A stretch of DNA of 9,818 bases from Prevotellaceae bacterium. GTDB lineage: Bacteria > Bacteroidota > Bacteroidia > Bacteroidales > UBA932. The stretch is taken from contig JAITAP010000046.1 of NCBI GenBank assembly GCA_031284065.1, forward strand, positions 1 through 9,818. Direction: 5' to 3'. Made by a program: the position numbers and the translations under genes. Each line of letters starts with the position of its first letter. Within the stretch, counting starts at the first letter, position 1. Of this stretch, positions 1 to 6,496 are shown piece by piece. Under the pieces are notes generated by a model. That model was not told where the DNA came from. It did not search any database and worked only from the letters and a program-made list of their open reading frames with translations.

Positions 1-14
1 CTCTCTATCGCTGA

Positions 15-1961
15 TTAATCCTTATAGTTTCTCGTGGCGACTTTTATAAATTCGTAGTTGAGGGGCTCTTTGTGCAGCGCCGGTTCTTTATCGCGCCCTG
101 CGTACTCCCACGCCGAAACGTACATGTATTTAGCGTCGTCGCGCTTGGCTTCGCCCTCTTCGGTCTGCATTTCCTCGCGCAGGTGCCCGCCGCACGACTC
201 CTTGCGGTTGAGCGCGTCGTGCGCCATGAGCTCGCCCATCTCCAAGAAATCGGCCACGCGCAGCGCTTTCTCCAGCTCCTGATTGAACTCGCTGTTGGTG
301 TTGGGAACAAACACGTCGCGCCAAAACTCATCGCGAATTTCCCTGATAGCCTTGATGGCTTTTTGCAGCCCGGCTTCGTTACGCGCCATGCCTACCTCGT
401 CCCACATAACTTTGCCCAGCTTTTTGTGGAAGTAGTCCACCGGCTGCGTGCCGTTGAGGTTGAGCAGCGCGGTAATTTTGTCGTTTACTTTTTTCTCGGC
501 TGCGTCAAAGGCGGGGTCGCCGGTATCCACCTTTTTTTCCTGAATTTTGCCGGCAAGGTAGTCGCCAATGGTGTATGGCAGCACAAAGTACCCGTCTGCC
601 AGCCCCTGCATGAGCGCCGACGCGCCGAGGCGATTTCCGCCGTGGTCGCTGAAGTTGGCTTCGCCAATGGCGTACAAGCCCGGCACGGTGGTCATCAGGT
701 TGTAGTCCACCCAGAGGCCGCCCATAGTGTAGTGAATTGCCGGGTAAATCATCATCGGCTCGTTGTAGGGGTTTTCGTCGGTAATTTTTTCGTACATCTG
801 GAAAAGGTTACCGTAGCGCTCCTCAATGACCTTTCGCCCCAGCCGCTTAATGGCGGTGGAGAAGTCGAGGAAAACGGCAAGCCCCGTTTCGTTTACGCCA
901 AAACCGGCATCGCAACGCTCCTTGGCGGCTCGCGAGGCAACGTCGCGCGGCACGAGGTTACCAAACGCCGGGTAGCGGCGCTCAAGGTAGTAATCGCGGT
1001 CTTCTTCGGCTATTTGCGAAGCTTTAATCTCTTTCCGGCGTAATTTTTCTACGTCTTCCTTCTTTTTGGGAACCCAGATGCGCCCATCGTTTCGCAGCGA
1101 TTCGCTCATAAGCGTGAGCTTTGACTGCTGCTCGCCGTGCACCGGAATACAGGTGGGGTGAATTTGCGCAAAGCACGGGTTGCCAAAGAACGCTCCCCGC
1201 TTGTAGGCCTGCCACGCCGCCGAGCCGTTGCTGTTCATGGCGTTGGTTGAAAGGAAGAATACGTTTCCGTAGCCGCCCGAAGCAATCACGACGGCGTGCG
1301 CCCCGTGCCGCTCAATTTCCCCCGTTATCAGGTTGCGGGCAATGATACCCTTTGCCTCGCCGTTAATCAGCACTACGTCGAGCATTTCGTGGCGCGGAAA
1401 CGATGTTACGGAGCCCTTGGCAATTTGCCGGTTTAGCGCAGCGTAGGCGCCCAGCAGCAGCTGTTGTCCGGTTTGCCCCCGCGCGTAAAAGGTGCGGCTC
1501 ACCTGCGCGCCGCCAAACGAGCGGTTGTCCAGCAGCCCGCCGTAATCACGCGCAAAGGGCACGCCCTGCGCCACGCACTGGTCTATGATGAGGTTGCTCA
1601 CCTCCGCAAGGCGATAGACGTTTGCCTCGCGGGCGCGGTAGTCGCCACCCTTGATGGTGTCGTAGAAAAGGCGGTAGGTGGAGTCGTTATCGTTTTGGTA
1701 GTTTTTTGCGGCGTTGATGCCTCCCTGCGCGGCGATGGAGTGCGCCCGGCGCGGCGAATCGCTGATGCAAAAAATCTTGACGTTGTAGCCCAACTCACCC
1801 AGCGCGGCGGCGGCGGACGAGCCGCCAAGCCCGCTGCCTATCACAATAATATCGAGCTTGCGCTTGTTGGCAGGGCTAACTACGCGAATGTTCGCCTTAT
1901 GGCGCGTCCACTTCTCTGCAAGCGGCCCTTCGGGCGCTTTTGAAATTAACTTCTCAGACAT
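15..1961 (-). CDS. sdhA: Succinate dehydrogenase / fumarate reductase flavoprotein subunit
   Basis: This is the FAD-bearing catalytic subunit that interconverts succinate and fumarate at the cytoplasmic face of the membrane, as part of respiratory complex II. Numbering from a possible TTG start at 1976: the dinucleotide fold GSGLGG is at about 47-52; the motif AHSIAAQGG has His79, the expected site of covalent FAD attachment; HPTCIPVHGEQ is near 273-283; VPRDVASRA (342-350) carries the arginines of the active site; HYTMGG (416-421) and GEANFSDHGGNRLGASALMQG (439-458 region) complete the family signature. I chose the ATG at 1961 (648 aa) because it gives the usual start, MSEKL...PEGPLAEKW; the frame extends five codons further only to a TTG. 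It lies 36 nt after the sdhC stop, so the two are one transcript. The gene is complete. sdhB, which normally follows, would lie beyond the left edge. Whether it mainly oxidises succinate or reduces fumarate cannot be told from sequence. Confidence 0.97.
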   Translation of the reverse strand: MSEKLISKAPEGPLAEKWTRHKANIRVVSPANKRKLDIIVIGSGLGGSSAAAALGELGYNVKIFCISDSPRRAHSIAAQGGINAAKNYQNDNDSTYRLFYDTIKGGDYRAREANVYRLAEVSNLIIDQCVAQGVPFARDYGGLLDNRSFGGAQVSRTFYARGQTGQQLLLGAYAALNRQIAKGSVTSFPRHEMLDVVLINGEAKGIIARNLITGEIERHGAHAVVIASGGYGNVFFLSTNAMNSNGSAAWQAYKRGAFFGNPCFAQIHPTCIPVHGEQQSKLTLMSESLRNDGRIWVPKKKEDVEKLRRKEIKASQIAEEDRDYYLERRYPAFGNLVPRDVASRAAKERCDAGFGVNETGLAVFLDFSTAIKRLGRKVIEERYGNLFQMYEKITDENPYNEPMMIYPAIHYTMGGLWVDYNLMTTVPGLYAIGEANFSDHGGNRLGASALMQGLADGYFVLPYTIGDYLAGKIQEKKVDTGDPAFDAAEKKVNDKITALLNLNGTQPVDYFHKKLGKVMWDEVGMARNEAGLQKAIKAIREIRDEFWRDVFVPNTNSEFNQELEKALRVADFLEMGELMAHDALNRKESCGGHLREEMQTEEGEAKRDDAKYMYVSAWEYAGRDKEPALHKEPLNYEFIKVATRNYKD

Positions 1962-1997
1962 ATTTTTAAAATTCAAAAATTCAACGGGGGATAATTC

Positions 1998-2663
1998 TTA
2001 CACAAGGAAATAAAATCTAACGCAAAAGTAAAGCGGAATGACCGTAAACCCAACGGCTATAAGCGTTGCGAATACCCGCGCGGCGATTTGCAGGCGCGGA
2101 ATCCATTTTTGGTTGTTAACCCCTATGGTTTGGAACATGCTCCAAAAGCCGTGGCACAGGTGAAACCACAATACCCAGAACCAGACCACGTACACCGCAG
2201 CCCACACGGGGTTCGACAGGGTTTCTTTTACCAGCAGGTAGGGATTTTCGGCGCCGGCGCCGCCCAAAAAATGTTGCAGCTGCATCTTGGCCCAAAAGTG
2301 GCTCAGGTGAACTGCCAAAAAGCCCAGCACGATAAGCCCCAGCACAAACATGTTGCGCGAAGCCCAGCTCGAGGCTTTGGTGTTGCTGCTTACGGCGTAG
2401 CCCACGGGGCGCGACCTGAGGTTGCTCAGCGTGAGGTAGAGCGCGTAGATGATGTGAATTGCAAAGCCCAGCGCAAGGATTGGCACCATTATCTGAATAA
2501 AAATGTTGGTATCCATAAAGTGGCAAGCTACGTTGTACGCGCTTTCCGACACTACCGCTGCAAAGTTGAGGCTCAAATGCAGGAGCAGAAATACTATAAG
2601 GAACAATCCGCTAAGGCTCATTATGAGCTTTTTGCCAATGGAGGATGAAAAGATGTTTGACAT
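1998..2663 (-). CDS. sdhC: Succinate dehydrogenase / fumarate reductase cytochrome b subunit
   Basis: This is the 221-aa membrane anchor of complex II, which passes electrons between the catalytic subunits and the quinone pool. Five hydrophobic helices are visible, at about residues 12-36, 54-80, 103-126, 153-178 and 192-220. Histidines in the first four (H29, H70, H119 or H122, H168 or H171) match the four axial ligands of the two b hemes in the single-subunit, five-helix anchors known from Wolinella-type fumarate reductases and Bacteroidota. The motif WFHLCHGFWSMFQTIG in helix IV is typical. The ATG at 2663 is preceded by AT-rich sequence without a strong Shine-Dalgarno. It is the first gene of the operon, with a good promoter upstream and sdhA 36 nt downstream. 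Confidence 0.95.
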   Translation of the reverse strand: MSNIFSSSIGKKLIMSLSGLFLIVFLLLHLSLNFAAVVSESAYNVACHFMDTNIFIQIMVPILALGFAIHIIYALYLTLSNLRSRPVGYAVSSNTKASSWASRNMFVLGLIVLGFLAVHLSHFWAKMQLQHFLGGAGAENPYLLVKETLSNPVWAAVYVVWFWVLWFHLCHGFWSMFQTIGVNNQKWIPRLQIAARVFATLIAVGFTVIPLYFCVRFYFLV

Positions 2664-2731
2664 AACGTTAAGGGTTGAAAAAGAGTGATTTACAAATTAA
2701 ACGTACTTACTGTGCCATGCTAAAGAAGCCA

Positions 2732-2763
2732 CAAAGGTACAACATTTTGTAAAAGTAACCAAA
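2732..2763 (-). promoter_or_regulatory. Bacteroidota-type promoter of sdhCA
   Basis: On the minus strand TTTG (2763-2760) is followed after exactly 20 nt by TACCTTTG (2739-2732). This matches the phylum's -33/-7 consensus TTTG-N17-23-TAnnTTTG. Transcription would start near 2724, giving a leader of about 60 nt before the sdhC ATG. The match is read directly; promoter activity is inferred. Confidence 0.75.
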
Positions 2764-2786
2764 GGAGTTGGCAATTTTGTGCAAAG

Positions 2787-2809
2787 AAATTCATTTTCAG
2801 ATAGTTACA
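2787..2809 (+). repeat. 23-nt direct repeat, copy 1
   Basis: Twenty-three bases, beginning AAATTCATTTTCAG and ending ATAGTTACA, are identical to 5337-5359 in the same orientation. Both copies are intergenic and bracket the TPR membrane-protein locus. The origin is unknown: it could be the end of a vanished mobile element, an interspersed repeat, or a recombination footprint. Confidence 0.8.
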
Positions 2810-3101
2810 ATAGACTTCGAACTTCATCGTCTCACGCCTCCCTTACATAGCCACAGGGAACTTTGGGAAAATAAGGGCTCAGCTCCCCTTAGTAGCGCCG
2901 GTTACATCTCCCGATACATTCTCAAAGTCTCGCAGGGTAGTGGCGTAAGCTACTTCGCGCTATGCGCAATTCAAAATTTCAAACTTTATATATTGCAATC
3001 AACTATGGATAGCACGTTGATTCAGCTCAAAATAAGATTTTTAAATTGGGCAGGCTTCCCCCCTCTCTTTTCTTTCGCAAACTTGCCCCACAAGTCATCA
3101 G

Positions 3102-3135
3102 GGAGCAACCGGTCAACAAGGAGCAACCGGTCAAC
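3102..3135. repeat. Tandem 18-bp repeat with ACCGGT core
   Basis: GGAGCAACCGGTCAAC occurs at 3102-3117 and again at 3120-3135 (period 18, 2-nt spacer). Each copy centres on the palindrome ACCGGT and is close to a longer dyad. It lies about 40 bp downstream of the stop of the minus-strand membrane-protein gene. Function is unknown: a paired protein-binding site or repeat debris would both fit. Confidence 0.7.
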
Positions 3136-3177
3136 CTGAGGAACTTTTCGTGGAACAGAGAACGACAGGCGACGTAT

Positions 3178-4857
3178 CTACCTGAACGACGGCTCCAGCT
3201 GCCGCAAAATATCAAAGCATGAGCTAAGTTGCTCCTGTGAAAAGCGTGAGGTGAAAACCGAAGAATCTTGCTTATACACTGCCTCCATTTTGGCAAGCAG
3301 GCGGTACAAGGCTTCGTAGCTTTGGTTTTTCAAGTAAATATCCACAAGCTGCATGTACGGCAGGGCGTACGCCGGAAACTTGTCGATAGACGCCTCATAG
3401 ATTTTGACAGCCTCGTCCACCTTTCCCTCTCTTATCAGGACGTTGGCGTAGTTAAAGCCTGTTCGCGGGTCGTTCGAGTGGCGCTGGTAGGCTTTTTTCT
3501 CCCAATACAAACTTTTTTCCTTGAGGTTATTTGACGAAAATATGGCGCCCAGCATGGACTCATTGCTGAAAGAGCCTTTGTAGTAGTTGGCCGGATCTTT
3601 TTCAAACGCTTTTTCTACCCAGCCGATAGACTTGTCGGAGGCGTTGGTGGCAATCCAAAAGGAGGTGTGCAGGAGCGCAAAAACCGCTATGGCGCAAACG
3701 CCGTACTTGATATTTTTGGCAACTTTTCGCTCGTGCAAGTTGAGCAGCAGGATAATTGCCAGCGCATTATTCACCACAGCGGTGAACGATATAATATCCC
3801 AATCGCCGCTTCCTCGTATGTTGTTAAAGACGAACATTAGGCCGGTGATGGAGCCGGAGGCTATAAAGTAAAACCAGTGAAGCGCAGCGAACTTTACTTT
3901 ACCCAACAGGTAAAACAGCAACACCGCTACCCACACGATGCTGACAAAGCCGCCGCATTGTAGCAGATGGTTGGCAAACTCCTTGTAGTGGGCTACGGAA
4001 AACATGGTCAGCAGATTTTTCTCACCCGGCGACAGAGGTAGCATTACACGGTACGCGATGCGCGTAACGAAGTAGTAAATAACCGGCAGCGCTGCAACGC
4101 CAAGCCCAATGAGCGTGCTTCTCTTTCTGAAAAACGGGCGTTTCCAAAGCACGCTGCGGTAAAAGAGGAAAATCAGCGAGGGTACCATACACACCAGCAG
4201 GTGGTGCACGGCAATACTCACAGCCAGCGTTATGGCCGGAAAGATGACGCCGATTTTCCCCTGCAAGTGCAGCACGCACAAGTAGAGGTAAAGCTGCAAA
4301 AACAGCAGGGCGAGCGTGTAGATTTCCGCATAGCCGCAGAATTGCATCAGAGCTGCCAGCGAAAGGGTGGCTACCGTGAAGCACGCTAACTTTTTGAGAA
4401 AAGTTTTTCCGAGCGCATCGGCGGTGAGCAGCGAAATAAAAATAAACAACCCGCCGGTAACGTAAGCCACAAGCTGGATGGTCTGCAAGCCCGTGTACTC
4501 CCACGCAGCGTGCAGGTAGCCGTAAAGCCGGATGAGCAGGCACATGGAAAGGTATTCATCGCTTATAATCTCTCCCTGCTCAATTTGCGAGGGGCGTATG
4601 CCGACGTCGCCCAGAAAAATGTACTTCACTTGCAGCGCACGAAAAGCAAAGGCTGCGCCGACGGAAAGCAGCAAAAAGATAGCAAATTTCCACTTTTTTG
4701 CGGCGGCAAGCGCCTTTGCCCGGCTCATTGAGGCAAAAACGCCCGCCACAAAACGGTTAACCGGCGGCAAGAGCGCCACAGCAAGCAGCAGGTAAAAGGC
4801 GACGACAACCGGTGGCTCAAAAAATTTGATGAAGTTCACGCCCCAACCTCTTTCCAC
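3178..4857 (-). CDS. Polytopic membrane protein with C-terminal TPRs, GT-C-like; probable phase-variable gene (main frame)
   Basis: The uninterrupted frame runs from a GTG at 4857 (559 aa). It shows about ten hydrophobic helices from residue 17 to 400, then a soluble tail. The first long loop (about 82-104) contains acidic residues (GDVGIRPSQIEQGEIISDEY); conserved-looking motifs include CGYAEIY (174-180), a His pair (218-219) and RGSGDWD (348-354). Residues about 425-525 look like two to three TPR helices (GFNYANVLIREGKVDEAVKIYE). The architecture resembles GT-C-type glycosyltransferases and related uncharacterised membrane-TPR proteins of Bacteroidota; a role in sugar transfer is inference, since no diagnostic catalytic motif is certain. 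The GTG is a poor start: the frame stays open upstream and adds a further helix (FPFLLLGIFFILLHVFLSF) and a basic N-terminus. It would reach an ATG at 5006 if the poly-G run at 4970-4982 were 11 or 14 long; it is 13. The restored protein would be 608 or 609 aa. Confidence 0.85.
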   Translation of the reverse strand: MERGWGVNFIKFFEPPVVVAFYLLLAVALLPPVNRFVAGVFASMSRAKALAAAKKWKFAIFLLLSVGAAFAFRALQVKYIFLGDVGIRPSQIEQGEIISDEYLSMCLLIRLYGYLHAAWEYTGLQTIQLVAYVTGGLFIFISLLTADALGKTFLKKLACFTVATLSLAALMQFCGYAEIYTLALLFLQLYLYLCVLHLQGKIGVIFPAITLAVSIAVHHLLVCMVPSLIFLFYRSVLWKRPFFRKRSTLIGLGVAALPVIYYFVTRIAYRVMLPLSPGEKNLLTMFSVAHYKEFANHLLQCGGFVSIVWVAVLLFYLLGKVKFAALHWFYFIASGSITGLMFVFNNIRGSGDWDIISFTAVVNNALAIILLLNLHERKVAKNIKYGVCAIAVFALLHTSFWIATNASDKSIGWVEKAFEKDPANYYKGSFSNESMLGAIFSSNNLKEKSLYWEKKAYQRHSNDPRTGFNYANVLIREGKVDEAVKIYEASIDKFPAYALPYMQLVDIYLKNQSYEALYRLLAKMEAVYKQDSSVFTSRFSQEQLSSCFDILRQLEPSFR

Positions 4858-5006
4858 GTCAGGGCTAAAGGAAAGAAAAACATGCAGCAGAATAAAAAAA
4901 ATGCCTAAAAGCAGAAACGGAAAAGACTTGCCTTTTGGCGCTAAAACTCTGGTAGAATGAGGTCTTTTACCCCCCCCCCCCCGTTAATATTCTTTAACTT
5001 TTTCAT
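4858..5006 (-). other. Frameshifted 5' end of the membrane-protein gene
   Basis: On the minus strand the ATG at 5006-5004 begins MKKLKNIN and runs into 13 G. As sequenced, it then reads into GTA AAA GAC and stops at TAG 4943-4941, giving a 21-aa peptide. With one G more or two fewer, the frame continues KRPHSTRVLAPKGKS, then a hydrophobic helix, then SPDVERGWGVNF, joining the frame annotated from 4857. A basic N-terminus followed by a helix is what an inner-membrane protein should start with, and a canonical promoter lies 81 nt upstream (5087). I therefore take 5006 as the natural start. Confidence 0.75.
4970..4982. repeat. Homopolymer C13 (G13 in coding sense), likely slippage tract
   Basis: Thirteen consecutive C on the plus strand are the longest homopolymer in the window. 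They fall eight codons after the candidate ATG of the minus-strand membrane-protein gene. In coding sense they encode a short glycine run. Tracts this long are known to slip during replication in phase-variable genes of other bacteria and are also error-prone in sequencing and assembly. Confidence 0.9.
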
Positions 5007-5086
5007 GGCGTTTTTGATTGTGCTTGTGGCGTTATCACGCCGCATTAGGTTTCAGTACAATTTATACAATGAGCAAATTTGCGCGG

Positions 5087-5117
5087 CAAAAATACACTTA
5101 AATTTTCATTATGCAAA
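5087..5117 (-). promoter_or_regulatory. Bacteroidota-type promoter of the poly-G membrane-protein gene
   Basis: On the minus strand TTTG (5117-5114) is followed after exactly 19 nt by TATTTTTG (5094-5087), an ideal match to TTTG-N19-TAnnTTTG. The start of transcription would be near 5079, about 73 nt before the ATG at 5006. The position supports that ATG, rather than the GTG at 4857, as the start of the gene. Confidence 0.7.
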
Positions 5118-5423
5118 AAATTGTAGCTGAAAAATCAGGCTGTAGATTCATTGGTGCAACCTTGCCTGTGCGTCGGCCTGTGCCTCACAGGAGTTGTGCA
5201 CCTGTGCGCACGGGATAAATGTACTTTTTCCCCCAACGTAAAAGTAGAAATTCTTCCAGAACCATCTGTAGGCATGCCCACGAAGATGTTTTTTTTTCTT
5301 ACTTAAAGCTGCATTTGTTCGTTGAGATTACAGAGAAAATTCATTTTCAGATAGTTACAGCGGCGTAAATCTTTCAAATCCATGCCATTTGCGGGCTAAC
5401 AATATGCGACGCTGCCATAAAAT
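5118..5423. other. Gene-free interval with small inverted repeats
   Basis: About 300 bp between the promoter at 5087-5117 and the stop of the CAP-domain gene. No coding signal seen. It contains a GC hairpin CCTGTG-CCT-CACAGG (5177-5191) in a stretch where CCTGTGC recurs three times (5165, 5177, 5201), an inverted repeat TACTTTT/AAAAGTA (5222-5228 and 5240-5246), a T run near 5289-5298, and the second copy of the 23-nt repeat. None is a clear terminator in the minus direction. Confidence 0.45.
5337..5359 (+). repeat. 23-nt direct repeat, copy 2
   Basis: Identical over 23 nt to 2787-2809 and in the same orientation. The similarity ends abruptly on the right; on the left only a few AG-rich bases are shared. 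It lies 65 bp downstream of the CAP-domain gene (minus strand) and upstream of the promoter of the membrane-protein gene. Confidence 0.8.
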
Positions 5424-6164
5424 TTATTCTTCACTCCGAAATTTTCCAAAGTCCATTACGCACACACACCTGTACACAGAATGTGTATTGATGGCAACCC
5501 CGCAGCAGTCAAATGCCGCGCTCATGATGTTGTGCCTGTGCCCTCTTGAAGAAACGTCGTCGTCTATCAGCAATTGCATAACAATTTGTCGCGCCTCACA
5601 TCCGCCGTAAGAAATATTTTCACCTATGCCGACATAGCTTCCGGAGTAGTAGCGTGCCAGTCGTTGTGGCAGCGTGCTGCCGTCGCTGCCGCTATGCCCT
5701 GTCCGTCCGGTCTTTGCCTGATCTGCCGCCAACCAGCCCGCAGCCTTGCTCAACTCCTTGTGCGGGCGCAAAACATTTACAGGCTTGGCTTTTTCCAATG
5801 CTGCAATACACTCGTTTACGGCTACAAGCCCTTCACGGGTCTTCACTGTGATTTCCCCGGGCTTGCTGATATTTTTCCCGCTGTAGTACTGCCGCTCTTC
5901 TTTCAGGTACAGGGCGTACGCCTTGGGATTGGTGCGCGCCTTATTCAGCTCGTGAATCACCTCTCTTTCCGTTTCCGTCATGTAATCCGCCTCTTTGGCG
6001 GTATTGAGCGAATCCGGCCATTGAAGAGTTGCCGTTGTTTGGCTGCGGCACGGAAAGTATCCCGCCGTGAATAACAATAAAACTCCTGCCGATACATGCG
6101 CTTTCAACCGCCAAAGGCGATGCGCAGCTTGGCTACAGCTTTGCTGAATACAATTGTCTTTCAT
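5424..6164 (-). CDS. Secreted CAP/SCP-domain protein
   Basis: This 246-aa protein has a basic N-region and a hydrophobic stretch (about 24-37, VSAGVLLLFTAGYF) that looks like a signal peptide, so it is probably periplasmic, outer-surface or secreted. The CAP domain spans about 65-242: ELNKARTNPKAYA (72-84) is the usual first helix, followed by GHSG (His157), GENIS (Glu182) and RGHRHNIM (His209, His211). His157, Glu182 and one of the later histidines fit the conserved CAP cavity residues. Four cysteines near the end (C220, C221, C233, C235) plus C119 and C189 suggest disulfides after export. The N-region before the helix is long; a TTG at residue 20 would give a shorter signal peptide, but the ATG at 6164 is the only ATG. 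The biochemical role of bacterial CAP proteins is mostly unknown; here none can be assigned. It stands alone, with no clear promoter match upstream. Confidence 0.88.
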   Translation of the reverse strand: MKDNCIQQSCSQAAHRLWRLKAHVSAGVLLLFTAGYFPCRSQTTATLQWPDSLNTAKEADYMTETEREVIHELNKARTNPKAYALYLKEERQYYSGKNISKPGEITVKTREGLVAVNECIAALEKAKPVNVLRPHKELSKAAGWLAADQAKTGRTGHSGSDGSTLPQRLARYYSGSYVGIGENISYGGCEARQIVMQLLIDDDVSSRGHRHNIMSAAFDCCGVAINTHSVYRCVCVMDFGKFRSEE

Positions 6165-6375
6165 AACACGTTACTTATTTTTGGCAAAAAGCCGGAGCGA
6201 CACTTGAATTATTCAATGCGCGGTATAATTTTGCGAACTGTTGCTGTCCGTGAGTTACGCTGATTTTCCGCTACAGCTCATATAATTTGTGGATAAATTG
6301 TCATCCCTCCATTTTAAACCGATAGAAGCGACAGATGCGCAAAATTGGCTAACCCCGCCAACCAGACCGGCTGAA

Positions 6376-6399
6376 AAGCAATGGCCGTTCGGCCATGCC
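6376..6399 (-). terminator. Candidate terminator of the tyrA-DAHP synthase operon
   Basis: On the minus strand, ATGGCC-GAAC-GGCCAT (6396-6381) forms a perfect 6-bp stem with a 4-nt loop; flanking GCA and TGC can extend it with one bulged T. It is followed by TGCTTTTC. The T run is short, and the site is about 100 nt after the upstream operon's last stop codon, so this is tentative. Confidence 0.35.
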
Positions 6400-6468
6400 G
6401 CGTAAAGATACAAATAAATTTTGAAAAACTTATTTTTCAGGCAACGCCACCCGCGTCGGTTTGTCGCT

Positions 6469-6492
6469 GAGACGCACGCCGTGCGTCTCTAC
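6469..6492. repeat. 24-nt palindromic repeat, copy 1
   Basis: Nine-base arms GAGACGCAC and GTGCGTCTC with loop GCC, followed by TAC. All 24 nt are identical to 9638-9661. It starts 4 nt beyond the stop codon of the DAHP synthase gene. No T run follows it in either direction, so it is a REP-like repeat rather than an intrinsic terminator. Confidence 0.85.
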
Positions 6493-6496
6493 TGCG

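Larger units (their letters stand above)
2764..3177. other. Gene-free interval with repeats
   Basis: About 410 bp between the sdhC promoter and the stop of the membrane-protein gene. I see no convincing gene: the open frame on the plus strand (TTG start near 2768) has no recognisable domain and ends inside the tandem repeat at 3102-3135. The interval holds one copy of a 23-nt sequence repeated at 5337-5359, the 18-bp tandem repeat, and a stretch (about 3040-3100) in which GGGCAGG and ACTTGCCCC can pair. It looks like decayed or repeat-derived intergenic DNA. Confidence 0.5.
6165..6496. other. Intergenic interval between the aromatic operon and the CAP gene
   Basis: About 330 bp with no gene seen. 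It must hold the end of the tyrA operon and the promoter of the CAP-domain gene, but I find no TAnnTTTG match on the minus strand. Contents: the 24-nt palindromic repeat (6469-6492), an AT-only hairpin TGAAAAA-CTTA-TTTTTCA (6422-6439) and the terminator-like hairpin listed separately. Confidence 0.5.

Noticed and set aside
72..1043. Open frame of 323 codons on the plus strand opposite sdhA
   Set aside because: It lies entirely within a highly conserved gene on the other strand, has no recognisable domain and reads as Val/His/Arg-rich shadow sequence.
2088..2648. Open frame of 186 codons opposite sdhC
   Set aside because: It is the antisense of a well-supported membrane protein; the composition (many His, Gln, Lys) is what the complement of a hydrophobic gene gives.
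2768..3139. Plus-strand open frame of 123 codons
   Set aside because: It starts with TTG, contains the 23-nt repeat, ends in the tandem repeat and shows no domain or promoter. More likely intergenic repeat debris than a gene.
3027..3296. Minus-strand open frame of 89 codons overlapping the end of the membrane-protein gene
   Set aside because: It overlaps a supported gene in another frame and consists largely of translated repeats (LTGCSLLTGCSL).
5574..6074. Plus-strand open frame of 166 codons opposite the CAP gene
   Set aside because: It is a shadow of a gene with clear CAP motifs; no domain seen.
6469..6492. Intrinsic terminator directly after the DAHP synthase gene
   Set aside because: The stem is strong but no T run follows in either direction, and the same sequence occurs inside a reading frame at 9638. 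Better explained as a REP-like repeat.
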